Below are positions 10,961 to 18,428 of a stretch of 46,450 bases of DNA, one piece after another. Each line of letters opens with the position of its first letter. Position 1 is the stretch's first letter. The notes beneath the pieces were generated by a model that was not told the origin of the DNA, searched no databases, and was given only the letters and a program-made list of their open reading frames with translations. Location: assembly GCA_015232405.1 (NCBI GenBank), contig JADFZS010000027.1:1-46450 (forward strand), written 5' to 3'. The position numbers and the translations under genes are program-made. This DNA comes from Magnetococcales bacterium (GTDB lineage Bacteria; Pseudomonadota; Magnetococcia; Magnetococcales; JADFYX01).

Positions 10961-11344
10961 ATGAACAGACCACTGGATCGCATCTTATACGCAGAAGATG
11001 AGCCTGATATTCAAGAGGTTGCGGTACTTGCACTTGAGACAGTAGGTGAATTTAACCTAAAGCTTTGCAATACAGGAAAAGAGGCTGTAGCTGCTGCCCC
11101 TGAATATAAACCTGATCTGCTGCTCTTTGATGTCATGATGCCAGAAATGGATGGTCCCACAGCATTTCAAGAGATACGAACCTTACCAGGAATGGAGAGT
11201 ATACCTGTTATCTTCATGACTGCAAAAGTACAACCTGAAGAGATAGCCAAATATAAAGAGTTGGGAGCATTGGATGTTATTCCCAAACCATTTGACCCTA
11301 TGAACCTCGCCCAAGCCGTGCGTGACTGTTGGAATAAACAGTAA
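10961..11344 (+). CDS. Stand-alone response regulator receiver (CheY-like)
   Basis: This 127-residue protein is a single receiver domain with an acidic pocket (EDE near residue 12), phospho-acceptor Asp57 (LLFDVMMPEMDG), a conserved Thr in FMTAK and the lysine-proline pair in IPKPFDP. It has no output domain, so it works by protein contact or as a phosphate shuttle. The likely donor is the REC-kinase just upstream. A purine-rich run (AAAAAGGGGAAAAAAG) precedes the ATG. Its stop codon overlaps the ATG of the next gene by one base, so the two are translationally coupled. Confidence 0.93.
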   Translation: MNRPLDRILYAEDEPDIQEVAVLALETVGEFNLKLCNTGKEAVAAAPEYKPDLLLFDVMMPEMDGPTAFQEIRTLPGMESIPVIFMTAKVQPEEIAKYKELGALDVIPKPFDPMNLAQAVRDCWNKQ

Positions 11345-12576
11345 TGAACAATCAAAAACTCCATTTTTTTCTAGTTGATGATGATCCAGCAATCTTGGAG
11401 GTTGAGACCATTCTGCTTGAGGCTGACGGACATCGAGTCACCTCGTCAACATCCAGCGTCCAAGCTCTGGATATGATAAAAGCAGCCAGACCAGATTGTG
11501 TTATATTAGACCTTATAATGCCAGGGGTGGACGGTTTTGAAGTTTGCCAACAGTTAAGAAATGATGATGATCTTAAAGATCTTAAAATCATATTTGTTTC
11601 TTCCAAAGCTTTTACATATGACCGTAACCGTGCCTTGGAAGTTGGGGGAGATGGATATATTTTAAAACCCATTGATCATGAGACATTTACCGAAGAAGTA
11701 TTGAAAATTATCGACACAAGGATGGAGCTAACCTATTGGGGAGTACGAGGAACACTCCCAGTACCGGGGGAGAACTCCTTAAAATATGGTGGGCACACAT
11801 CTTGTGTTACCATTGAATTTCCTAAAGGTGAATTTTTTATTTTTGATGCTGGCAGCGGTATAAAATCTCTTTCAAACCATATGCTGGCACAAAAAAAAGC
11901 CCGAATTGATGCTAAAATATTTATCTCCCACCCCCATTGGGACCACATAAACGCACTACCTTTTTTTGTTCCACTTTTTATACCTGGACATGAGATTGAA
12001 ATACTAGGCGCGTCCCACGGTGAATTAAAAATGCGCGAATTGATTTCATCACAGATGGAAGGGGTGTATTTTCCTATTCAGATCAAAGAGTTTGCCGCAC
12101 GGGTGTTTTTCCGGGATTTAAAGGAGGAGTCATTTGAGATTGATAACATTAAAATAGAGACACAGTTATTGAACCATCCTGGAAACTGTCTGGGTTATCG
12201 TATTGAACATAACGGTAGCAGCATATGTTATGTAACAGACAATGAACTACCTCTTGAGTCCAGCCCCTATTTCAATCAACAAACTCTTGATAGGTTGATC
12301 AACTTTGTCAAAGGTACAGATATTTTAATTACAGATACCACATATACGAATAAAGAGTATAAAGGCAAGGAGTTATGGGGTCACTCTACAGTTGAGCAGG
12401 TGGTTAACCTTGCCCATACTGCAGAGGTTAAAAATCTGCATCTTTTTCATCACGACCCCGACCAGACAGATGATGATATTGACGCTAAACTTGCCATAGC
12501 AGAGTCTATGTTGAGCAAGCTTGACTCAACAGTTTGCTGCATAGCCCCAAAAGAGAAACAGCAGTTTAAAATTTAA
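11344..12576 (+). CDS. Receiver-metallo-beta-lactamase fusion protein
   Basis: This 410-residue protein joins an N-terminal receiver (about 6-122, Asp56 in ILDLIMPGVDG, lysine in LKPID) to a metallo-beta-lactamase-fold domain (about 130-405). The metal motif HPHWDH is complete (His196, His198, Asp200, His201). Later ligand candidates are the His in LLNHPG, the Asp in YVTDNE and the His pair in LFHHDP. The hydrolase half resembles RNase Z/phosphodiesterase-like members, so a phosphodiester or cyclic nucleotide substrate is plausible but unproven. Phosphorylation presumably gates the hydrolase. It is coupled by a one-base overlap to the preceding receiver gene and closes this run of overlapping genes. 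Confidence 0.92.
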   Translation: MNNQKLHFFLVDDDPAILEVETILLEADGHRVTSSTSSVQALDMIKAARPDCVILDLIMPGVDGFEVCQQLRNDDDLKDLKIIFVSSKAFTYDRNRALEVGGDGYILKPIDHETFTEEVLKIIDTRMELTYWGVRGTLPVPGENSLKYGGHTSCVTIEFPKGEFFIFDAGSGIKSLSNHMLAQKKARIDAKIFISHPHWDHINALPFFVPLFIPGHEIEILGASHGELKMRELISSQMEGVYFPIQIKEFAARVFFRDLKEESFEIDNIKIETQLLNHPGNCLGYRIEHNGSSICYVTDNELPLESSPYFNQQTLDRLINFVKGTDILITDTTYTNKEYKGKELWGHSTVEQVVNLAHTAEVKNLHLFHHDPDQTDDDIDAKLAIAESMLSKLDSTVCCIAPKEKQQFKI

Positions 12577-12658
12577 TGGGTTGAAAAGCCGTTGTTAATA
12601 TATTTTTTAGCTTTAAAAACAAGGTTTTATAGCTGATTCGTTGAATAGAGTGTAGAAA

Positions 12659-14785
12659 ATGGTCAATAACAAAAAACAAACATTTTCTCAATTTTCAATA
12701 CTTATCATCATCATAGGGGTGGTGCTATCGGCATTGCTTTTTTTAGCCATTGATAGACAAGAAAAACAGAGGTTATTTGCTGAATTTCAAAGAGATGTTG
12801 ATGAAAGAACTGTTAGCTTTCGTAGTGAAATAGAGTTAGCCTTCGGAAGCCTTTATGGTATACGTGGGCTATTTTTGGCATCAACAAATGTCGATAGACA
12901 AGAGTTTAAAACCTTTGTCACCCCATTTTTATCCAACCTGCCTGGAGTTCAAGCTTTGGAGTGGATTCCCAAAGTTACAAATGCCCAGAGATTAAAATTT
13001 GAAACTGATACCCAAAAAGAGGGTTTTAACTCATTTCAAATTACCCAACGCCAGAGCCAAGGTTCAATGGTTCGTGCTAAAAAACGGCAGGAATATTTTC
13101 CTGTTCACTATTTAGAGCCTTTTCAAAAAAACAGAGCAGCATTTGGTTTTGACCTGGCTTCCAGTGCTACTCGCCTTGAAACTTTGGAAAAATCCCGTGA
13201 TTTGGGACTGCTGCACGCAACTGAGCGTATAACTTTGGTACAAGAGAAAGGAACTCAACAGGGTTTTTTGGCCTTTTTACCAATTTATAAAGGATCGACA
13301 GATAGTGTTGAAAAACGCCGTCAACAGCTGTTTGGCTTTGCTCTGGGTGTTTTTCGACTTGGTGATATTTTTGAAGCTGCCATGGAAAAAGTTAGCCGTA
13401 AAGAGCTTGGCATTGATATAAAACTATTTGATAAGTCTGTAACAAAAGATAAACAGTTTTTAAACCACCATAAACTCCAAGGGGACTATGAACTAGACAA
13501 TAATTTTATCTTCCAAAAAACCATTACAAATATCGGTGGTAGGGATTGGTTGCTAGTTGCAACACCAGCAACAAGCTATATATCTGCCCGGCGTACCCTT
13601 ACACCATATCTAGGTCTTGGTGCTGGGCTGGTTATAACGATTATTTTATCTCTTTTTCTGCAAAGTAATACCAACAAAAGGTTGGAAGTTGAAAATTTGA
13701 TCAATATACGTACATCTGAATTAAGAGATAGAGAAGAGGAGAATCGGGTTATAGTTGAAGCGGCGGCTAATGCTCTAATTATGATCAACCATCTAGGAAT
13801 AATAGAGAACTTCAACCCAGCAGCAGAGAATATGTTTGGTTATACCCATGATGAAGTTATTGGTAAAAATGTAAAAATACTTATGCCAGACCCAAACCGA
13901 TCAGCCCATGACGGTCATCTTGCCAATTACATAAACACTGGTGTTGCAAAGATCATCGGCAAAGGTAGAGAGGTTGAGGGACAGCGAAAAGATGGAACGA
14001 TTTTTCCCCTCTATCTTGCCGTAGGAGAACGGGAGATCAAGCAGCAAAAAAAGTTTGTCGGCTTTTTACTTGATATAACCAAACAGAAGGAGGCAGATAG
14101 GTTGAAAAGTGAATTTATATCCACTGTCAGCCATGAGTTGCGAACACCTCTTACATCTATAAAAGGCAGCCTTGGTTTGGTCGCTGGTGGTGTTATGGGG
14201 GAGATTCCCGAAAAAGCCCTTAAGTTACTCGACAAAGCCGTTAAAAATACCGATCGTCTGACTTTTTTGATAAATGATCTCTTGGATATTGATAAAATGC
14301 AAACTGGAGATATGGAGTTAGAAATTAAACCTATTAACTGTTGCAAGCTGTTGGACAAGGCAATTTCAGCAAATCAAGGTTATAGCGATAAATTTGCAAT
14401 TAGCCTGCAATTGGTAGCAGAAGCACAAAAGGGGCTATCCATTAATGGTGATGAAAATCGACTGATACAGGTGTTGTCCAACCTTATATCCAACGCTGTT
14501 AAGTTTTCCCCTGAAAATGGTAATGTCGAACTATCTATCTCCCTCAATGGTGATTTTGTTAGAATTTCTGTTAAAGATCATGGGCCTGGTATTTCAGAAG
14601 AGTTCAAAAAACGAATTTTTCACAAATTTGCTCAAGGGGACTCCTCTGACACTAGAAGACAGGGTGGGACCGGGCTGGGCTTGGCAATCAGCAAAAGTAT
14701 TATAGAAAAACAAGGTGGTATCATAGGTTATGATACCAAGCTTGGTGAAGGCTCCACATTTTATATAGATTTACCCAAGGCTTAA
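12659..14785 (+). CDS. CHASE-PAS sensor histidine kinase
   Basis: This 708-residue membrane kinase has TM1 at about 13-31, an extracytoplasmic CHASE domain (about 45-290, with YGIRGLF and ALEWIP motifs typical of the family) and TM2 at about 317-336. One FixL-type PAS follows (about 360-475, with AHDGHL and GKGREV motifs), then HisKA with His492 (TVSHELRTPLTS) and an HATPase with N and G boxes (SNLISNAVKFSP, GTGLGLAIS). CHASE domains bind small ligands such as cytokinins or peptides in other organisms; the ligand here is unknown. It has no receiver, so a partner regulator is needed. The lone receiver at 14953 is the nearest candidate. The ribosome site is weak. Confidence 0.93.
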   Translation: MVNNKKQTFSQFSILIIIIGVVLSALLFLAIDRQEKQRLFAEFQRDVDERTVSFRSEIELAFGSLYGIRGLFLASTNVDRQEFKTFVTPFLSNLPGVQALEWIPKVTNAQRLKFETDTQKEGFNSFQITQRQSQGSMVRAKKRQEYFPVHYLEPFQKNRAAFGFDLASSATRLETLEKSRDLGLLHATERITLVQEKGTQQGFLAFLPIYKGSTDSVEKRRQQLFGFALGVFRLGDIFEAAMEKVSRKELGIDIKLFDKSVTKDKQFLNHHKLQGDYELDNNFIFQKTITNIGGRDWLLVATPATSYISARRTLTPYLGLGAGLVITIILSLFLQSNTNKRLEVENLINIRTSELRDREEENRVIVEAAANALIMINHLGIIENFNPAAENMFGYTHDEVIGKNVKILMPDPNRSAHDGHLANYINTGVAKIIGKGREVEGQRKDGTIFPLYLAVGEREIKQQKKFVGFLLDITKQKEADRLKSEFISTVSHELRTPLTSIKGSLGLVAGGVMGEIPEKALKLLDKAVKNTDRLTFLINDLLDIDKMQTGDMELEIKPINCCKLLDKAISANQGYSDKFAISLQLVAEAQKGLSINGDENRLIQVLSNLISNAVKFSPENGNVELSISLNGDFVRISVKDHGPGISEEFKKRIFHKFAQGDSSDTRRQGGTGLGLAISKSIIEKQGGIIGYDTKLGEGSTFYIDLPKA

Positions 14786-14952
14786 GCATTTTGCATATTT
14801 TTTGAACGGATATTATCTAGTAAACAGCCTATTTTATTAATAAATTGTTTGTAAATGACTTGCAAGCTATAGTTACATAGAGTTTAATTCAAGAGATTTA
14901 TCTAAAAAAACAGACCACAGTTTTATTACAGCTGGTTATAAAGGAGAATACA

Positions 14953-15309
14953 GTGGCAACTATTTTAATTATTGATGATGAAGCAGAATTGAGAGAACTT
15001 GTTAGGTTAAAGCTAGAAGTTGAGGGTCATGAAGTTATTGAGGCAGAAAATGGAGAAGCAGGGGTTGAAAAGGCTCTTGAACAAAATCCCGATATCATTC
15101 TCATGGATATAATTATGCCTGGAATATCAGGTCATGAAGCCACCGAGAGTATTCTTAAGCAAGGCTTTGCCGGTATGATATTAGCCCTTACCAATGATAA
15201 AGATTTTACCAAGGCAAAAGAGGCAGGAGCTTATGATTTTTTAGCCAAACCCCTTACACCATTTTTTGAAAAACGGGTCGCTTCTCTATGGGAAAGGTTC
15301 AATAAATAA
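14953..15309 (+). CDS. Stand-alone response regulator receiver
   Basis: This 118-residue single receiver domain has an IIDDE acidic pocket, Asp52 (ILMDIIMPGISG), an ALTND segment in place of the usual Thr/Ser switch motif, and a lysine in FLAKPLTP. It ends without an output domain. The start is GTG, supported by AAGGAG eight bases upstream. It follows the CHASE kinase by 167 bases, and that kinase is a likely phosphodonor, since it has no receiver of its own. It is the last gene of the signalling island. Confidence 0.9.
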   Translation: MATILIIDDEAELRELVRLKLEVEGHEVIEAENGEAGVEKALEQNPDIILMDIIMPGISGHEATESILKQGFAGMILALTNDKDFTKAKEAGAYDFLAKPLTPFFEKRVASLWERFNK

Positions 15310-15403
15310 TTGCTTGATATAAGCATATTTACACTAGACTTATATGCAGTTTTGTAATACCAAAGTTTTTTTAGTTTTTTTTACACAATTTGGAAAAATA
15401 TTA

Positions 15404-15784
15404 ATGAGTCTCTTACCCTGGGCTGAACATGAACATGCCCCTGAAATTGGAACAATTGTCTGCCTGGAAACTGATATACCAAAAGTGGGTGGCAAAGAGT
15501 TTATTTTTGGAGAAACAAAGCGTCCATTTAGAATGTTCATTCTAAGGGATGGCAATGATATAAAAGCCTATATAAACGGCTGCAGCCATTTTGTCGGTAC
15601 TCCCCTAAACCCCAACAATGTTGGTAATTTTCTTGATGCTAACGATCCTACTCTCATATATTGTGGAGTACATGGTTCCAGGTTTTTACTCACAACAGGA
15701 GCCTGTGTTTCTGGAGATTGTGAAGGAGAGGGTCTGCAGCCTGTTCCTATTAGTGTTGCAGATGGACAGATAATAATTGGTTAA
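15404..15784 (+). CDS. Rieske [2Fe-2S] domain protein
   Basis: This is a Rieske-type iron-sulfur protein of 126 residues. The cluster ligands are visible as CSH (Cys60, His62) and CGVH (Cys87, His90), followed by the GSRF and TGAC segment typical of the fold. There is no signal peptide or membrane segment, so it is probably a soluble ferredoxin-like electron carrier or an oxygenase component without its partner here. An open frame extends upstream to an ATG at 15344. That extension is AT-rich, hydrophobic and lacks a ribosome site, and Rieske proteins of this small type begin near the ATG at 15404, so I chose the shorter form. The HIT gene starts six bases after the stop codon. Confidence 0.88.
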   Translation: MSLLPWAEHEHAPEIGTIVCLETDIPKVGGKEFIFGETKRPFRMFILRDGNDIKAYINGCSHFVGTPLNPNNVGNFLDANDPTLIYCGVHGSRFLLTTGACVSGDCEGEGLQPVPISVADGQIIIG

Positions 15785-15790
15785 TTTATT

Positions 15791-16213
15791 ATGGCAGTAA
15801 CTATGCAACAAACCCAACTTCATCCTGCTTTGGCTAAGGATTGTATCTTTGTGGAAGAGCTTGATGTTTGCAAAGTACTATTGATGAATGACAAGCAATA
15901 CCCTTGGCTTATTTTAGTACCGGACCGCCCTGATTTAAAAGATTTTGATGATATAAAAAACGTTGATATCCCCCATGTACACTCAGAAATGAAAAAAGCA
16001 GCAGAAGTTTTAAGAACCCTATTTAAACCCACAAAAATAAACGTCGCATCCCTTGGCAATATGGTCCCACAGCTCCATATCCATGTTATAGCCAGGTTTA
16101 ACAACGATCCTGCTTGGCCAAACCCCATCTGGGGACACAATCTCCCGATTCCATATGATCAGGATATGTTGGGAGAACTATTAATCAAGTTAAAAGATGG
16201 GTTTGGTTTATAA
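15791..16213 (+). CDS. HIT family protein (histidine triad variant)
   Basis: This 140-residue HIT-fold protein probably acts as a nucleotide hydrolase or transferase. The active-site motif reads QLHIHV (residues 94-99): the first histidine of the usual triad is Gln, while the nucleophilic histidine position (His96) and the following His98 remain. The later AWPNPIWG segment is typical of a proteobacterial HIT subgroup. It is soluble and six bases downstream of the Rieske gene, so it is probably cotranscribed. The specific substrate cannot be inferred. Confidence 0.88.
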   Translation: MAVTMQQTQLHPALAKDCIFVEELDVCKVLLMNDKQYPWLILVPDRPDLKDFDDIKNVDIPHVHSEMKKAAEVLRTLFKPTKINVASLGNMVPQLHIHVIARFNNDPAWPNPIWGHNLPIPYDQDMLGELLIKLKDGFGL

Positions 16214-16310
16214 ACAACTATAAATCAACCATTTAAAACACCTAACTATCAGTAGTATATAAATACCCTCAACAAAACCAGCTTTCCTCTACAAAGTCTG
16301 ATTCATCTAT

Positions 16311-16325
16311 CGGCACTATAATTGC
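16311..16325 (+). promoter_or_regulatory. Putative sigma-54 (-24/-12) promoter
   Basis: The sequence CGGCACTATAATTGC has GG at 16312-16313 and GC at 16324-16325 with exactly ten bases between, as in sigma-54 promoters (consensus TGGCAC-N5-TTGC). It lies between the HIT gene and the EAL gene and would start a transcript near 16337 that passes through the palindromic element at 16454-16616. A match by chance is possible, and no enhancer site was identified. Confidence 0.4.
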
Positions 16326-16453
16326 CATGATTTAATATGAGTAGGTAACTCACATTAAAGATGAGCAAATAATTGGCAACTTTTTCAAAATCTGTTCTAT
16401 TTTTTCATCGTATGCCTAAATTTTGTGCAGAATTGTTACGTTTTTATGTTGAA

Positions 16454-16616
16454 CCTAGAAACAGCAGTTGTCAGCACGCACCTGACGCAACCTATTGATT
16501 CATCTGGCATAACAGAGCAAAGTCTCATCACCAACAAGGTGACTTCGATTTGCTCTGTTACACCAGCTAAACCAATATGTTACGCCATGTACCCACCGCC
16601 AACCGCCGTTTCTAGG
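16454..16616. mobile_element. MITE, long form (163 bp, full palindrome)
   Basis: This is a transposase-less miniature inverted-repeat element. It begins CCTAGAAACAGC and ends GCCGTTTCTAGG, and is flanked by a perfect 5-bp target duplication, TTGAA (16449-16453 and 16617-16621). The whole element is an imperfect palindrome centred on an AACAA loop at 16533-16537, with a perfect 12-bp inner stem (16510-16521 with 16549-16560). As RNA or cruciform DNA it would form a hairpin of roughly 79 pairs with mismatches. It lies 20 bases before the start of the EAL gene, and the right target duplication runs into that gene's Shine-Dalgarno. The CCTAG ends and 5-bp duplication recall the IS1380 family (for example ISEcp1); that assignment is from memory. 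Confidence 0.88.
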
Positions 16617-16636
16617 TTGAAAGGAGATGTTCAGCC

Positions 16637-18016
16637 ATGTCAGAAGCATTAAGAAGTTATAACAAAAATATTTTAGATATCGGTTTTCAACAAATATTTA
16701 AAGAAAATCCACCTATAGAAGATTTTATATCAGTTATTGAGCAGGAGGGTGATAGCTATATAAGCCAATATCGTGATTTAAAAATATCTTCAGTATTTCA
16801 ACCAATTTTTAGCCCATCACATCACAAGGTCATTGGATATGAGGGGCTGTTGCGTGGAATAGATAAAAATGGGAACGCCATAACTCCAAACAAAATTTTT
16901 GCAATGCCTGACAGTCCTCAAGAGTCACTTTATTTAGATAGGCTTTCACGCTTTTTACATGTACGTAATTTTTCTAGGAGTAGTTTAATCGACGGACAGT
17001 TATTTATTAACTTAAGCCCTGATGTGATACTACACTCTCATCAACAGAATTTTGCAAACTTTACCACAGAACTGGTCAAGGCTCATGATATTGATCCAGC
17101 TAGAGTGGTAATTGAAATATTAGAAAGTTCCATAAATGATGAAAAGGCACTATTAGAAGTAATCAACCATTATAGACAAGTTGGCTACCTCATTGCTGTT
17201 GATGATTTTGGAGCAGGTGAATCCAACATGGATCGCCTATGGAAACTAGAGCCGGATATTATAAAACTAGATCGTTCACTTATAGTAAATGCAAGGCTAA
17301 ACCAAAGAGCAAAGAGACTACTTCCCGGTCTTGTGAACCTGATTCACCAAATAGGTGGTCTGGTGTTATTGGAAGGTATTGAGAGTAAAGAGGAGGCGAT
17401 GATTGCAATTGATGCTGATGTTGATATGGTTCAAGGTTATGCCTTTGCCAGGCCTCACTCTTTGTTCCAGATTTCATATGGTGAAAAGAGCTTGTTCAAA
17501 GCTTTATCGAGGCTTTGGCATGTTGATGAACAGATGTTGGCACAAAGACATGTAAGTTGGCTAACTGAGCAAGCTAATGATTTTTGGCAAGGGGTGGAGT
17601 CAATTGATGGCACATTTATACCTGACGAACTCCTGCATAATTCAAAGGCTTTACGCTGGTACATACTAGATGAGAAAGGTTGGCAGATTGGTGAAAACCG
17701 TCAAGGGGACTTTGCAAAAAACAGTGAAAGTGTCTCCAATAAAAAATTACTTGATTGTGCCAAGGGAGTTGACTGGTCTCGACGTCCGTATTACAGGAGA
17801 GCCATACGTTATCCTGGAGAGGTTCAAGTTGCTGGACCATATTTTTCCATTCCTGACTCTAGCTACTGTGTCACTTTTTCAATTTCTAGAACCTCTGATG
17901 ATGGAGAATTAACTATAATTTGTTGTGATTTTGAATGGCAAGAAAAAGATGGAGGACAAACATACCTCATCAGTGGCTCAATGGGTCCATGGTCGACACA
18001 TACAAAGCAAAATTAA
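16637..18016 (+). CDS. EAL-domain phosphodiesterase with C-terminal sensor domain
   Basis: In this 459-residue soluble protein the EAL domain (about 45-280) has the signature as EGLLRG (Glu69-Gly70-Leu71). It keeps the Asn of INLSP, Glu160, the DDFG pair (Asp189-Asp190), the lysine in IIKLD (210) and LLEGIE. Hydrolysis of cyclic-di-GMP is therefore likely despite the Ala-to-Gly change. The C-terminal part (about 300-455, with WSRRPYYRRAI and VAGPYFS) resembles a cache/PAS-like sensor, as in YkuI-type EAL proteins. The ATG is preceded by AAAGGAGATG, part of which is the target duplication of the inserted palindromic element, so its translation may be affected by that hairpin. A sigma-54-like site lies about 310 bases upstream. 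Confidence 0.9.
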   Translation: MSEALRSYNKNILDIGFQQIFKENPPIEDFISVIEQEGDSYISQYRDLKISSVFQPIFSPSHHKVIGYEGLLRGIDKNGNAITPNKIFAMPDSPQESLYLDRLSRFLHVRNFSRSSLIDGQLFINLSPDVILHSHQQNFANFTTELVKAHDIDPARVVIEILESSINDEKALLEVINHYRQVGYLIAVDDFGAGESNMDRLWKLEPDIIKLDRSLIVNARLNQRAKRLLPGLVNLIHQIGGLVLLEGIESKEEAMIAIDADVDMVQGYAFARPHSLFQISYGEKSLFKALSRLWHVDEQMLAQRHVSWLTEQANDFWQGVESIDGTFIPDELLHNSKALRWYILDEKGWQIGENRQGDFAKNSESVSNKKLLDCAKGVDWSRRPYYRRAIRYPGEVQVAGPYFSIPDSSYCVTFSISRTSDDGELTIICCDFEWQEKDGGQTYLISGSMGPWSTHTKQN

Positions 18017-18133
18017 TTCTATGGGTATATTGGTGATAAGAAAAAAATATTAAAACATTCTAATAAGCGAATTAAGATGCAATAATGGGATGGAGTTAGA
18101 GATAGATAACAACCCATTATAGGTTAGAAGATT

Positions 18134-18337
18134 ATGAATTTTGATGAAATATTTACACTTATTATGGATCTACCTGGAATTATCGTTGGTATATTTACCA
18201 AGGGTATGCACACGATTGTAGCCGGACTTATGCCATTGATAATCATGGCTTTGATTATTTGGGTTATCCTGAAATATTTAAGTGCTCCAACAAAAAACAA
18301 GCAACCAGTGGCTAAGAAAGAGGGAGTAGAACCTTAA
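18134..18337 (+). CDS. Small single-span membrane protein
   Basis: This 67-residue protein has an amphipathic or hydrophobic N-terminus (to about residue 25), one clear membrane segment (about 29-50) and a short lysine-rich cytoplasmic tail. No family is recognised. An AGGTTAGAAG stretch precedes the ATG. It lies 83 bases upstream of the first TPR-glycosyltransferase and may be cotranscribed with it. It is too small for a confident function, but the ribosome site and membrane-protein composition favour a real gene. Confidence 0.6.
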   Translation: MNFDEIFTLIMDLPGIIVGIFTKGMHTIVAGLMPLIIMALIIWVILKYLSAPTKNKQPVAKKEGVEP

Positions 18338-18428
18338 AAATAAATTATGGCAAAAAATGCATAAAGATGACTACTTTGTCTAAAGCCGTTAAATAGTAAA
18401 ATATTTTTTTACCAACACGTTGCCTGCT

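Noticed and set aside
12609..12633. Imperfect hairpin after the REC-MBL gene
   Set aside because: The stem is broken and no T-run follows. It could be chance in AT-rich sequence.
15344..15403. Upstream extension of the Rieske protein
   Set aside because: It has no ribosome site, a Phe/Val-rich composition unlike the family, and a better family-length start at 15404.
16425..16652. An open frame of 75 codons spanning the palindromic element
   Set aside because: It runs through a MITE and overlaps the start of the EAL gene in another frame. It has no ribosome site and its composition reflects the repeat.
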